DNA of 53,542 nt from Nostoc sp. NOS(2021) (GCF_017115025.1 NZ_JABXKM010000118.1:1-53542), one strand, 5' to 3'. Positions 34,697-43,650 are shown, counted from the first letter of the stretch. The notes: generated by a model not told the origin, from the sequence alone. Numbers and translations: made by a program.

Positions 34697-36037
34697 ATGA
34701 CGCAAGATTTTGCACTTTTAAAGCGGATATACAATGTTTTCGACCCATTTCGACCCTTACCTGCTGGCGATCCAAAATATGTAGATTGTCAGGCTGTGCG
34801 GGGAGATGGCGACATCCTTGTAGAAATAGGTAAAGAGATTTTGTTGTCAGATAGAATGACTTGTCAACTTTATGCAGGTCATCGCGGTGCAGGAAAGTCA
34901 ACAGAATTGCTACGGTTGCGAAAATATTTAGATGAGGAAGGCTGCTTTGTGGTTTATTTTGCTGCCGATGAAGCAGATATTGAGCCAGAAGATGCCCAAT
35001 ATACAGATATTCTCTTAGCTTGTACACGACACTTATTAGAAGCGTTAAAAGATAATGCTTCTCCTGCCAGTTTGTTGAAATGGTTAAACAACCGCTGGCA
35101 AGATTTAAAAGATTTCGCACTGACTGAAGTATCCCTAGATAAATTAACCATAGAAGCGCAAATCTCCCAATTTGCCAAAATCACAGCAAATTTACGAGCC
35201 GAACCTAGCCAACGCCAAAAAATTCGTGAGCGAGTCAACCCCTATACAATAACTTTAATTGAAGCGTTAAATGATTTTATTAAAGATGCAAAAAATAACT
35301 TACCTTCAGGATATTCTCAACTAGTATTAATTGCTGATAACTTAGATCGGATAGTCCCTATTGCTCAAGAAGATGGACGTAGCAATCATGAGCAGATTTT
35401 TCTAGACCGCAGCGAACAACTCCAGGCTTTAGATTGCCATCTAGTTTACACAGTACCTATTTCTTTACTTTATTCTAATCGAGCAGTCGATATAGCAAAT
35501 ATCTATGGGAATGCTCCGGTATTGCCAATGATTATGGTGCAAACTCCTGAAAATGAAAGCTACCAAAAGGGAATAAATAAAGTTATGGAAGTCCTGCAAA
35601 AACGGCTGAGTTCTATAGATGCTAGTTTATCTATTGTGGATATGTTTGAGCAGAGTGAGGCATTAGAGCAACTATGCCTGATGAGTGGTGGTCATGTGCG
35701 GAATTTGTTATTATTAATGAAGGAAGCAATTAAATATACTAACGCCAACACGATTAGTAATAGAGCCTTACAACGGTCAATTAGCGAGTTGCGAAATACT
35801 TATAGAAATACCATCTTTGCTAATGAATGGGAGGCACTAGCTAAAGTATATCATTCTAAACAGATAGAAAATGAACCACTGTATCGCGGATTATTATTTA
35901 ATCGTTGTATTTTGGAATATCGTTATTTGGATGAGCAGGGAAATAGCAAAGTTTGGTATGATATTCATCCTCTCATTAAAGGAATTAAAGAATTTCAAGA
36001 CATTTACAATCTCTTATACCCATCCGAAGATAAGTAA
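34697..36037 (+). CDS. P-loop ATPase (AAA/KAP-like), first gene of a two-gene unit
   Basis: 446 residues. Walker A GHRGAGKST (61-69) and Walker B LVLIADNLD (209-217), with a sensor-like YTVPISLLYS and a helical lid carrying SGGHVRNLLLLMKEA (about 345-360), as in ORC/Cdc6- and STAND-like AAA ATPases. The C-terminal region (about 375-446) could be a winged helix (YRYLDEQGNSKVWYDIHPLI). It ends 44 bases before a large TPR gene and is probably co-transcribed with it, suggesting that the two act together as an NTP-driven sensor or adaptor. No nuclease, protease or other effector domain is visible in either protein. The role is inferred only. Confidence 0.85.
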   Translation: MTQDFALLKRIYNVFDPFRPLPAGDPKYVDCQAVRGDGDILVEIGKEILLSDRMTCQLYAGHRGAGKSTELLRLRKYLDEEGCFVVYFAADEADIEPEDAQYTDILLACTRHLLEALKDNASPASLLKWLNNRWQDLKDFALTEVSLDKLTIEAQISQFAKITANLRAEPSQRQKIRERVNPYTITLIEALNDFIKDAKNNLPSGYSQLVLIADNLDRIVPIAQEDGRSNHEQIFLDRSEQLQALDCHLVYTVPISLLYSNRAVDIANIYGNAPVLPMIMVQTPENESYQKGINKVMEVLQKRLSSIDASLSIVDMFEQSEALEQLCLMSGGHVRNLLLLMKEAIKYTNANTISNRALQRSISELRNTYRNTIFANEWEALAKVYHSKQIENEPLYRGLLFNRCILEYRYLDEQGNSKVWYDIHPLIKGIKEFQDIYNLLYPSEDK

Positions 36038-36081
36038 CGGTGTTATCAGCCGCTAATAGTTAGTGTTATCTGACTACGATT

Positions 36082-38670
36082 ATGGTATTAAAACTGACGA
36101 ATTGGGATAATGATTTTGCAGCTGAGGGAGACGAGGAATACCAAGCCTTAGTTCGTACTCTTAACTTCATAGAAGGTTTTGGCTTATTATTTGTCCGTTG
36201 TTCTCCAGCCGAAGGTGAGCGGATAATTACCAAAGTCAAGGAAGATATTAAGGATAAAAGTATAGAAGTTTTACGATTAGATAAATCTGTTAGCAATTTA
36301 TACGAAATAATTGCTAAATTACATAACAAAGAAAGTATAAAAATTTTATTTATTACAGGATTACATTCTTCATTTTATGAATATGAAGAATGTAAAATAT
36401 TGACTGGTTGGAATAGTAAGGATATTTATTCATATAGTTGGAAGGGTGTGCCACCTGTTTTAATTAACCTCAACCAACAGAGGGAAAGTTTCAGAGATAG
36501 CTTTAATATTTGTTTTGTGTTCTTGCTACCTCAATTTGCTATTAAGTATTTTATCCAACGCGCTCCTGACTTTTTTGATTGGCGTTCTGGAATGTTTGAA
36601 TTTCCCATAGATGCAGAAACTCTAAAGCAAGAATCATCACGGATATTCCCAGTAGGAGACTATGAAAAATATACTACTTTAACAGCAGAAGAAAGGAATA
36701 AAGAAATAATAACAATTCAAGAACTAATTGCAGAAGACCATCAAACAGTTAGCTTCAAAAGTAAATTATTGTTTGATCTGGGAATTTTACATTTTATTGA
36801 GCAAGATTATAAAGAAGCCATTTACACTTATAATGAAGTCATAAAAATTAACAAAAGTTTTTGCGAAGCTTGGCATAATCGGGGTACTGCATTATCAATT
36901 TTAGGACGGCATGAAGAAGCGATTGCCTCCTATGAACAAGCACTAAAAATTCAGCCAAATTTCGGCGAAACCTGGAAGAATCGTGGCACTGTGTTATTAA
37001 TTTCAGGACGGTATGAAGAAGCGATTGCCTCCTATGAGCAAGCACTGAAAATTCAACCTGATGATTACGAAATTTGGAATAATCGGGGCAATGCACTATT
37101 GAATTTAGGACAGTATGAAGAAGCGATTGCCTCCTATGAGCAAGCACTGAAAATTCAACCTGATGATTACGAAATTTGGAATAATCGGGGCAATGCACTA
37201 TTGAATTTAGGACAGTATGAAGAAGCGATTGCCTCCTATGAGCAAGCACTGAAAATTCAACCTGATGATTACGAAATTTGGAATAATCGGGGCAATGCAC
37301 TATTGAATTTAGGACAGTATGAAGAAGCGATTGCCTCCTATGAGCAAGCACTGAAAATTCAACCTGATGATTACGAAATTTGGAATAATCGGGGCAATGC
37401 ACTATTGAATTTAGGACAGTATGAAGAAGCGATTGCCTCCTATGAGCAAGCACTGAAAATTCAACCTGATGATTACGAAATTTGGAATAATCGGGGCAAT
37501 ACACTGTTTAATTTAGAACAGTATGAAGAAGCTATTGCTTCCTATGACAAAGCACTGAAAATTCAACCTGATAAATACGAAATTTGGAACAATAGGGGCA
37601 TTGCACTGTTAAATTTAGGACGCTATCAAGAAGCGGTCGCATCCTATGACAAAGCGCTAAAAATTCAACCTGATAATTACAAAGCTTGGAACAATAGGGG
37701 CAATGCGCTGTTTAGTTTAGGACAGTATGAAGAAGCTATTGCCTCCTATGACCAAGCGCTGAAAATTCAACCTGATAAATACGAAGCTTGGAATAATCGG
37801 GGCAATGCGCTAGGAAATTTAGGACGCTATCAAGAAGCGGTCGCATCCTTCGACCAAGCGCTAAAAATTCAACCTGATAATTACGAAGCTTGGGACAATC
37901 GGGGCATTGCACTGTTTAATTTAGAACAATATGAAGAAGCGCTTGCCTCGTATGACCAAGCATTGAAATTTAAACCTGATTACGAACAAGCTTGGTATGA
38001 CCGGGGAAATGTTCTTTACAACTTAGGATGTTATGAAAAAGCTATAGAGTGTTTTGATAAAGTACAGAAAATTAAACCCGATAGCCACTTGGCATGGAAT
38101 AATAAAGGCTATTTACTGCTTAAAAAATATTCTAATGACGGAAGAATAGCTATTTACGATAAAGCCTTAGAGATTGGTCTGAGCTTACCCAATTTTCATA
38201 ATCAACATTTTTATGAAGAAGACTTTAAACTTTGTGAAGAAGCTCTTAGCAACTTCAATAAAGCGCTTGAAATTAAGTCGGATTTTGAACTAAGTTGTGC
38301 AAATAAAGGTTGTGCATTGTATTACTTGGGTTGTTATGAAGAGGCGCTTGCTAGTTGTAACAAAGCTCTTGAATTTAAACCTAATGACTATATAGCTTGC
38401 TTTAATAAAAGCTTTGTTCTTATAAAATTAAGGCGTTATAAAGAAGCTATTACTAGCTTAAATAAAGGTTTAAAAATTCAACCTGACAATCATATTGCTT
38501 GGTATAATAAAGCTCGATCTTATGCACTAATAGGTAATAGTAGACGAGCAATAAAAAATTTAAAAATTGCAATCAAGTTAAATTTTGAAGAAAGTCGAAA
38601 TATGGCAAAAACTGATCCTGATTTTCATACTCTTCGGAGAAATAAAAAATTTAAGTTATTGATTGAATAA
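36082..38670 (+). CDS. large TPR protein with a degenerate P-loop-like N-domain
   Basis: 862 residues. The N-terminal about 200 residues are related, from memory, to cyanobacterial NTPase-TPR proteins: a degenerate Walker A (FVRCSPAEGERIITKV), a Walker B-like IKILFITGL, and the conserved block LPQFAIKYFIQRAPDFFDWR just before GMFEF. The lysine of a true Walker A is absent, so ATP hydrolysis is doubtful. From about 225 to the end run about 18 TPR units (for example EAIASYEQALKIQPDDYEIW), forming a long superhelix for protein binding. Repeats at 327-473 are identical at the DNA level, implying recent expansion or ongoing length change. It follows the P-loop ATPase gene by 44 bases. The ATPase may drive and the TPR protein recognise a partner. 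Confidence 0.9.
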   Translation: MVLKLTNWDNDFAAEGDEEYQALVRTLNFIEGFGLLFVRCSPAEGERIITKVKEDIKDKSIEVLRLDKSVSNLYEIIAKLHNKESIKILFITGLHSSFYEYEECKILTGWNSKDIYSYSWKGVPPVLINLNQQRESFRDSFNICFVFLLPQFAIKYFIQRAPDFFDWRSGMFEFPIDAETLKQESSRIFPVGDYEKYTTLTAEERNKEIITIQELIAEDHQTVSFKSKLLFDLGILHFIEQDYKEAIYTYNEVIKINKSFCEAWHNRGTALSILGRHEEAIASYEQALKIQPNFGETWKNRGTVLLISGRYEEAIASYEQALKIQPDDYEIWNNRGNALLNLGQYEEAIASYEQALKIQPDDYEIWNNRGNALLNLGQYEEAIASYEQALKIQPDDYEIWNNRGNALLNLGQYEEAIASYEQALKIQPDDYEIWNNRGNALLNLGQYEEAIASYEQALKIQPDDYEIWNNRGNTLFNLEQYEEAIASYDKALKIQPDKYEIWNNRGIALLNLGRYQEAVASYDKALKIQPDNYKAWNNRGNALFSLGQYEEAIASYDQALKIQPDKYEAWNNRGNALGNLGRYQEAVASFDQALKIQPDNYEAWDNRGIALFNLEQYEEALASYDQALKFKPDYEQAWYDRGNVLYNLGCYEKAIECFDKVQKIKPDSHLAWNNKGYLLLKKYSNDGRIAIYDKALEIGLSLPNFHNQHFYEEDFKLCEEALSNFNKALEIKSDFELSCANKGCALYYLGCYEEALASCNKALEFKPNDYIACFNKSFVLIKLRRYKEAITSLNKGLKIQPDNHIAWYNKARSYALIGNSRRAIKNLKIAIKLNFEESRNMAKTDPDFHTLRRNKKFKLLIE
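37060..37500 (+). repeat. perfect 102-bp tandem repeat within the TPR gene
   Basis: Units start at 37060, 37162, 37264, 37366 and 37468; the first four are identical over 102 bases and the fifth diverges after about 33 bases. Each encodes one 34-residue TPR. The identity extends about 48 bases to the left. The perfect repeat keeps an antisense frame open (36848-37504), which is an artefact. Confidence 0.95.
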
Positions 38671-38858
38671 TTTAATAAAACCTGAGAAATCAATTTGCTC
38701 ATATTATAGAAATACATCAAAGTAAATCGGCTTACCGTTCAAATGGTTGTGAGTTTTCTCTGGGTTAAACCGCGCGAGTAGTAATAGAACACGAATGTAC
38801 GCTAAGTCCAAGATGCTTACCGGATTTGAGTTTGAGTCGTCGCCCTAAAATATGTCTA

Positions 38859-38888
38859 TTCCTGTGATAAGAATTTTTATCACAGGAA
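38859..38888. promoter_or_regulatory. 12-bp inverted repeat with CACAGGAA half-sites
   Basis: TTCCTGTGATAA and its complement (38877-38888) surround a six-base spacer. A third CCACAGGAA follows at 38955-38963. It is a hairpin or an operator in the gap before the second ndhD. No other gene is visible in 38671-39233. Confidence 0.4.
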
Positions 38889-38995
38889 AAATGCACTCAT
38901 TGCCTAAATAATTGGTGAGAATGAGTATTGAAGAAGCTAGGAATTTTATCATTACCACAGGAATTAGTCTTAACCAGAAAATGTAACGATATTGT

Positions 38996-39020
38996 AACGG
39001 CGCTAAAGCTGCCGTTTTTT
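38996..39020 (+). terminator. possible rho-independent terminator
   Basis: Stem AACGGC / GCCGTT with a nine-base loop and TTTTTT after it, about 325 bases past the TPR gene. It could end the ATPase-TPR transcript. Confidence 0.5.
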
Positions 39021-39233
39021 GTTGACGTTGCAAAAGTTTACATTTAAAATGGAAAACGGCAAAATCCGATAAGTATTTATTCTTATTTGTCCTGAAAAAT
39101 TGACATTGGATGAGTATATATTCCTGTTGAAAGCAAAAGTTTAATCTTTTGGACTTCAATAAAGGTTACAAAAGTCAAATTTACTTAATATAATGTAACT
39201 AAAAGCGAGAAAGCAAATTGATTGTCAGAAGTG

Positions 39234-40847
39234 ATGAATGCTATTGAATTTCCCTGGCTAACAGCCATAATCCTCTTACCCTTGGTGGCTGCCTTAGCCA
39301 TCCCCCTAATCCCAGACAAAGAAGGTACAACTGTCCGGTGGTATGGTTTGGGAGTTGCTTTTGCCGACTTTGCACTGATGATTTATGCCTTTTGGTATAA
39401 GTACGACTTCCAGAGTTCAACACTGCAACTTGTAGAAAACTATCCTTGGATACCGCAGTTAGGTTTGCATTGGGCTGTGGGGGTTGATGGTTTATCGATG
39501 CCCTTACTGCTTCTGACAGGCTTAATAAATACCCTCGCAATATTCGCGGCTTGGAAAGTTACCACCAAGCCGCGATTATTTTATGGTTTGATGTTAGCGA
39601 TGTACAGCGCCCAACTTGGCGTATTTGTCGCCCAGGATTTGCTGTTGTTCTTCCTGATGTGGGAAATCGAGTTAGTGCCGGTTTACCTGCTGATTTCCAT
39701 CTGGGGAGGACAAAACCGCCGTTATGCGGCTACCAAATTCATTCTTTACACCGCCGCCGCATCAATATTTATCTTGATTGCCGGTTTTGCAATGGCATTC
39801 TCAGGAGATACCGTCACCTTCGATATGGCGACTCTGGGAATGAAGGAATATCCCAAAACCTTGGAATTGCTAGTTTATGCAGGTTTCTTGATTGCCTTCG
39901 GTGTGAAGTTACCGATTTTCCCTTTACACACTTGGCTACCTGATGCCCACGGTGAAGCATCAGCACCCAGTTCGATGATTTTGGCTGGTGTGTTGTTAAA
40001 AATGGGTGGTTATGCCCTTATCCGCTTCAATGTGGAAATGTTGCCTAATGCCCATGTGACTTTTGCGCCAGTGTTAGCAATTTTGGGTGTGGTGAATATT
40101 GTCTACGGTGCTTGTTGTGCCTTTGCCCAAACCAATCTCAAACGCCGCTTGGCTTACTCTTCAATTGCCCACATGGGGTTTGTGCTGATTGGGATTGCCT
40201 CCTACACAGAACTGGGTATCAGCGGTGCAGTGCTACAGATGGTTTCTCACGGGTTGATTGCTGCTAGCTTGTTCTTCTTGTCTGGCGTGACTTACGATCG
40301 CACCCACACCTTGATGATGGATAAAATGGGCGGTATAGCGAAAGTAATGCCCAAAACTTTTGCTCTGTTTACTATTGGTTCAATGGCTTCTCTCGCCTTA
40401 CCCGGAATGAGTGGTTTTGTGGGTGAGTTGATGGTATTTTTGGGTATCGCCACCAGTGATGTTTACAGTTCCAGCTTCAAAGTTGTAGTCGTGCTGCTGT
40501 CAGCCGTTGGCGTGATTTTGACACCAATTTATTTACTGTCGATGCTGCGTCAAGTGTTCTATGGTGAGCAAAGTGAAGAGTTGCACTTGGATGCTGTAAT
40601 ATCTGATGTCAAACCCCGCGAAATATTTATTACCGCTTGTTTGCTGCTGCCAATCATCGGAATTGGGTTTTATCCCAAGTTGGCAACGCAGACTTATGAT
40701 GTAAAGGCAGTAGAATTAGCCGCCCATGTTCGCCAAGTTTTACCAGTTGTTGCTCATCAGCAACCATCAAGTCTGTACTCGCGGATTTTCTCTGCACCAA
40801 CATTGGCTAATTCTCAAGTTGAAAGTTCGATTAATATTTCTGAGTAA
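39234..40847 (+). CDS. ndhD: NAD(P)H-quinone oxidoreductase chain 4 (NdhD), second copy
   Basis: 537 residues from the ATG at 39234; a TTG at 39222 and GTG at 39231 are alternatives. Membrane subunit of NDH-1 with the usual antiporter-like blocks: [85 protein letters not shown]. It is close to the 24.3 kb copy along its whole length but has the short loop [13 protein letters not shown] in place of the Cys-containing insert, and a different C-terminus. It is a stand-alone ndhD with a good terminator after it, so it must join subunits encoded elsewhere. A second NdhD gives the cell alternative NDH-1 forms. Confidence 0.94.
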   Translation: MNAIEFPWLTAIILLPLVAALAIPLIPDKEGTTVRWYGLGVAFADFALMIYAFWYKYDFQSSTLQLVENYPWIPQLGLHWAVGVDGLSMPLLLLTGLINTLAIFAAWKVTTKPRLFYGLMLAMYSAQLGVFVAQDLLLFFLMWEIELVPVYLLISIWGGQNRRYAATKFILYTAAASIFILIAGFAMAFSGDTVTFDMATLGMKEYPKTLELLVYAGFLIAFGVKLPIFPLHTWLPDAHGEASAPSSMILAGVLLKMGGYALIRFNVEMLPNAHVTFAPVLAILGVVNIVYGACCAFAQTNLKRRLAYSSIAHMGFVLIGIASYTELGISGAVLQMVSHGLIAASLFFLSGVTYDRTHTLMMDKMGGIAKVMPKTFALFTIGSMASLALPGMSGFVGELMVFLGIATSDVYSSSFKVVVVLLSAVGVILTPIYLLSMLRQVFYGEQSEELHLDAVISDVKPREIFITACLLLPIIGIGFYPKLATQTYDVKAVELAAHVRQVLPVVAHQQPSSLYSRIFSAPTLANSQVESSINISE

Positions 40848-40900
40848 ATTAACTTCCCATTCAGGGGGCTGCAACTAAATTCTAAATATGAGGGGAATAA

Positions 40901-40924
40901 AGGGGTGGTTACGAAACCACCCCT
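40901..40924 (+). terminator. rho-independent terminator of ndhD
   Basis: Perfect 10-bp stem AGGGGTGGTT / AACCACCCCT with loop ACGA, followed by AAAATTTTG, 53 bases after the stop. Confidence 0.7.
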
Positions 40925-40977
40925 AAAATTTTGCCAAGATATATCCTGAAGAGAGGTGAAGTTCCCAAAAATGAATT

Positions 40978-41583
40978 ATGACCACTAATTTACCTGTAGC
41001 CCCAGAAATTATACCAATGGTCTTGCAATTGCAACCTGCGATCGCACTAACCGAAGATCAGTTTTATGAATTTTGTCAGCTAAACCCCGACTTTCGTATC
41101 GAACGTAATCCTGCTGGAGAATTAGTGATTATGCCCCCTACTGGTTCCGAAACCGATCAACATAACTTTGACGTTATTGTTCAGTTAGGTATTTGGACAA
41201 AGCAAGATGGTACAGGTGTAGGGTTTGGTTCCAGTGGTGGGTTTACTTTGCCCAATGGTGCGGTGCGTTCTCCCGATGCAGCGTGGATAAAATGCGATCG
41301 CTGGGAAGCTATATCACCGGAACTGCGAAAAAAATTTGCGCCGATTTGTCCTGAATTTGTGATTGAATTGCGTTCTGAGAGCGATAACTTACGAATTTTA
41401 CAAGATAAGATGCAAGAGTATATTGATAATGGAACACAACTTGGTTGGTTAATTGATAGAAAACAACGCCAAGTTTTTATTTATCGTCCTAATACTGCTA
41501 TTGAAGTTTTAAATAACCCTAAAACCCTTTATGGTGAAACATTGCTACCTGGGTTTGTTTTGGATTTAAGTCAAGTTTGGTAG
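40978..41583 (+). CDS. Uma2-family (DUF820) putative endonuclease
   Basis: 201 residues. The N-terminus LTEDQFYEFCQLNPDFRIER is followed by EIVIMPPTG-type strand (GELVIMPPTGSET) and the restriction-like core SPDAAWI, CPEFVIEL(R)S, then KMQEYIDNGTQLGWLIDRKQ, and a C-terminal GFVLDLSQVW. This is the Uma2/DUF820 pattern, a PD-(D/E)xK-like fold found in huge numbers in cyanobacteria; activity is unproven for most. GAGGTGAAG before the ATG is a good ribosome site. It has a damaged sister at 42837-43580. It may have been copied with the shared leader (GAAGAxAGGTGAAG). Confidence 0.92.
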   Translation: MTTNLPVAPEIIPMVLQLQPAIALTEDQFYEFCQLNPDFRIERNPAGELVIMPPTGSETDQHNFDVIVQLGIWTKQDGTGVGFGSSGGFTLPNGAVRSPDAAWIKCDRWEAISPELRKKFAPICPEFVIELRSESDNLRILQDKMQEYIDNGTQLGWLIDRKQRQVFIYRPNTAIEVLNNPKTLYGETLLPGFVLDLSQVW

Positions 41584-41700
41584 GCAGTAAGCTAGTTTGA
41601 TAGTACCGAAAAAGGCTGATCTAGATACAATATCAGTGTTTATACAAAGAGCTAAAACAGTTACACTCAAAGCATGACCAAATAAAAATGCTAGGAATCT

Positions 41701-42117
41701 ATGCCAGCGAAAGACATATTCCATGATGCAGTAAGACGAGCTTTAGAGAAAGAGGGTTGGCTCATCACTAATGACCCGCTTTTCCTCCGTTTTGGTGGTT
41801 TGGATATGTACATCGACCTCGGTGCAGAGAAAGTTTTAGCAGCTGAACGAAATCAAGAAAAAATTGCGGTTGAAGTTAAAAGCTTTGTTGCTCCATCTAC
41901 TACAACTGAATTTAGTACTGCTTTAGGACAGTATCTCAAATATCAACTAGCACTTGAAGAAGAACAACCTGAGAGACTTCTATATTTAGCAGTTCCCTTA
42001 GACACCTATCGTTCTTTTTTTACTTTAGAACTGCCACGCTTATTAATCCAACGCTACCAAGTTCGGCTAATTGTTTTCGACCCAGAAGAGGAGGCGATCG
42101 TAAAATGGCAAAAGTAG
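41701..42117 (+). CDS. xisH: XisH protein
   Basis: 138 residues. It matches XisH (MPAKDIFHDAVRRALEKEGW, then IYID-like MYIDLGAEKVLAAER, AVEVKSF, FSTALGQYLKYQLAL, and RYQVRLIVFDP), which has a PD-(D/E)xK-like nuclease fold (D..EVK). XisH with XisI controls excision of the fdxN DNA element in Anabaena, but the pair is found widely away from that element. It overlaps xisI by 13 bases, indicating translational coupling. Uma2 lies upstream. Confidence 0.95.
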   Translation: MPAKDIFHDAVRRALEKEGWLITNDPLFLRFGGLDMYIDLGAEKVLAAERNQEKIAVEVKSFVAPSTTTEFSTALGQYLKYQLALEEEQPERLLYLAVPLDTYRSFFTLELPRLLIQRYQVRLIVFDPEEEAIVKWQK

Positions 42118-42440
42118 AACAGTACCGTCAACTTATTCAAGAACTGTTGCTAGTTTACAGCGAAATTAAAGGCAGCAACGAAGAAGTCGAGGCAGAAGTT
42201 ATTTTTGATAGAGAACGCGATCGCTACCAACTTGTCAACGCGGGGTGGTCAAATAAGCGCCGTGTATATGGTTGTGTTTTGCATCTAGATATTAAAAACG
42301 AAAAAATTTGGATTCAACATGATGGTACTGAAGGAGGTATCGCCAATGAACTTATTAGTCGAGGTATACCCAAAAAAGACATCGTTTTGGCTTTTCATTC
42401 TCCCTTTAAACGGCAATTTACCGAGTTTGCTGTTGGTTAA
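42105..42440 (+). CDS. xisI: XisI protein
   Basis: 111 residues. It matches XisI (YRQLIQELLLVYSEIKGSNE, then EAEVIFDRERDRYQLVNAGW, and IDIKNEKIWIQHDGTEGGIA-like end), the obligate partner of XisH. It starts inside the last codons of xisH. No recombinase (XisF) gene and no fdxN or nif gene is in the window, so this is a stray XisHI module; many are thought to be toxin-antitoxin-like or addiction-like, but that is not shown. Confidence 0.95.
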   Translation: MAKVEQYRQLIQELLLVYSEIKGSNEEVEAEVIFDRERDRYQLVNAGWSNKRRVYGCVLHLDIKNEKIWIQHDGTEGGIANELISRGIPKKDIVLAFHSPFKRQFTEFAVG

Positions 42441-42480
42441 GATTGCTGAGGTTTGAAAGGAAATAGTCCCAAATCACATC

Positions 42481-42720
42481 GGGTTGACGTTAGCAGCTTC
42501 CGGGTTGGCGTTTGCAGCTTCCGGGTTGGCGTTTGCAGCTTCCGGGTTGACGTTTGCAGCTTCAGGGTTGGCGTTTGCTGCTCCAGGGTTGGCGTTTGCT
42601 GCTTCCGGGTTGGCGTTAGCTGCTTCAGGGTTAGCGTTAGCTGCTTCCGGGTTGGCGTTTGCTGTTCTAGGGTTGGCGTTTGCTGCTCCAGGGTTGGCGT
42701 TTGCTGCTCCAGGGTTAGAA
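42481..42720. repeat. 21-bp tandem repeat array A
   Basis: Eleven 21-base units (starts 42481, 42502, ... 42691) plus a partial one. The core is GGGTTGGCGTTTGC followed by a variable half. The period being a multiple of three leaves several frames open (a seven-residue GLAFAAS repeat), so apparent ORFs at 42453 and 42484 are by-products. It lies between xisI and the Uma2 pseudogene. Confidence 0.93.
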
Positions 42721-42972
42721 CTCCGTATTTTGGGCGAACTACGCTAAATTAAGCAAATTGATTGCCTGACGACTCCTCACTTAAAATTTCCACTAAGAGA
42801 TATCGTGAAGACAGGTGAAGTCTTTAAAAAGTAATTATGACCACCAACTTACCAGTCATTACAGAAATTGTACCAATGGTGTTGCAGCGTTTGAAATCCA
42901 AATCCATTGGTTTACCCAATATCCCCAGTCATTACAGAAATTGTACCAATGGTGTTGCAGCTGCAACCTGCG

Positions 42973-42998
42973 TAGATGCAAAGCGGCTTGTCGAAGAC
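42973..42998 (+). repeat. 26-bp small insertion in a HIP1 site (Uma2 pseudogene)
   Basis: Begins TAGATGC and ends GAAGAC, between GCG and ATCGC. The intact sister has CCTGCGATCGCACTAACC at this place, so the empty site is known directly. Confidence 0.92.
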
Positions 42999-43225
42999 AT
43001 CGCACTAACCGAAGATCAGTTTTATGAATTTTGTCAGCTAAACCGCGACTTTCGTATCGAACGTAATCCTGCTGGAGAATTAGTCATTATGCCCCCAACT
43101 GGTTCCGAAACCGATCAACATAACTTTGATATTATTGTTCAGTTGGGTATTTGGACAAAGCAAGATGGTACAGGTGTAGGGTTTGGTTCCAGTGGTGGGT
43201 TTACTTTGCCGAATGGTGCAGTGCG

Positions 43226-43246
43226 TAGGCGTAGCCCGTCGTAGAC
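43226..43246 (+). repeat. 21-bp small insertion in a HIP1 site (Uma2 pseudogene)
   Basis: Begins TAGGCGTAGCC and ends GTAGAC, between GCG and ATCGC. Without it the codons read V-R-S-P-D-A, as in the intact sister; with it an in-frame TAG stop appears. Confidence 0.88.
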
Positions 43247-43362
43247 ATCGCCGGATGCAGCGTGGATAAAACGCGATCGCTGGGAAGCGATACCACCAGA
43301 ACTGCAAAAAAAGTTTGCGCCTATTTGTCCTGAGTTTGTGATTGAATTGCGTTCCCAGAGCG

Positions 43363-43380
43363 TAGTTTCCCGCCGTAGGC
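43363..43380 (+). repeat. 18-bp small insertion in a HIP1 site (Uma2 pseudogene)
   Basis: Begins TAGTTTCCC and ends GTAGGC, between GCG and ATCGC. Without it the codons are S-D-R-L-Q-V-L, matching S-D-N-L-R-I-L of the sister. Confidence 0.85.
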
Positions 43381-43582
43381 ATCGCTTGCAAGTTTTACAA
43401 GATAAAATGCAAGAGTATATTGATAATGGGACACAACTTGGTTGGTTAATTGATAGAAAACAACGCCGAGTTTTCATTTATCGTCCTAATATTGCGATTG
43501 AGGAATTAGATAATCCTAAAACCCTTTGTGGTGAAACGTTGCTACCTGGTTTTGTTTTGGATTTAAGTCAGGTTTGGTAGCT

Positions 43583-43601
43583 CACATCTTGCACCAGGCG
43601 A
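43583..43601. repeat. solo end of the 48420-48639 element type
   Basis: CACATCTTGCACCAGGCGA matches the left terminal arm at 48423-48440. Only this one end is present, just after the Uma2 pseudogene stop. Confidence 0.5.
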
Positions 43602-43650
43602 TTAAAAATAGTGCCAGAAATATTCCACATCCACAGAAAACATTAAATAT

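Larger units (their letters stand above)
42837..43580 (+). pseudogene. Uma2-family gene with three small insertions and a stop
   Basis: Clearly a copy of the Uma2 gene at 40978. Lesions, in order: a 73-base tandem duplication near the 5' end (CCAGTCATTACAG at 42852 and 42925); a 26-bp insertion (42973-42998); a 21-bp insertion (43226-43246) that brings an in-frame TAG; and an 18-bp insertion (43363-43380) that adds six in-frame codons. 73 plus 26 equals 99, so the first two leave the frame unchanged after both. All insertions sit at a reconstructable GCGATCGC. Downstream re-initiation from 43338 gives the C-terminal third only. Confidence 0.93.

Noticed and set aside
36848..37504. 218-codon repetitive frame on the minus strand in the TPR gene
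   Set aside because: It is the mirror of the 102-bp repeats; since the unit is a multiple of three with no antisense stop, the frame stays open automatically.
41701..42440. An fdxN-type excisable element because XisH/XisI are present
   Set aside because: No XisF recombinase, nif/fdx genes or attachment repeats were seen; XisHI pairs are common outside that element.
42453..42752. Repetitive peptides (RVGVCSF-type and GLAFAAS-type) as a real protein
   Set aside because: The 21-bp array leaves several frames open at once; no ribosome site or conserved domain supports any.
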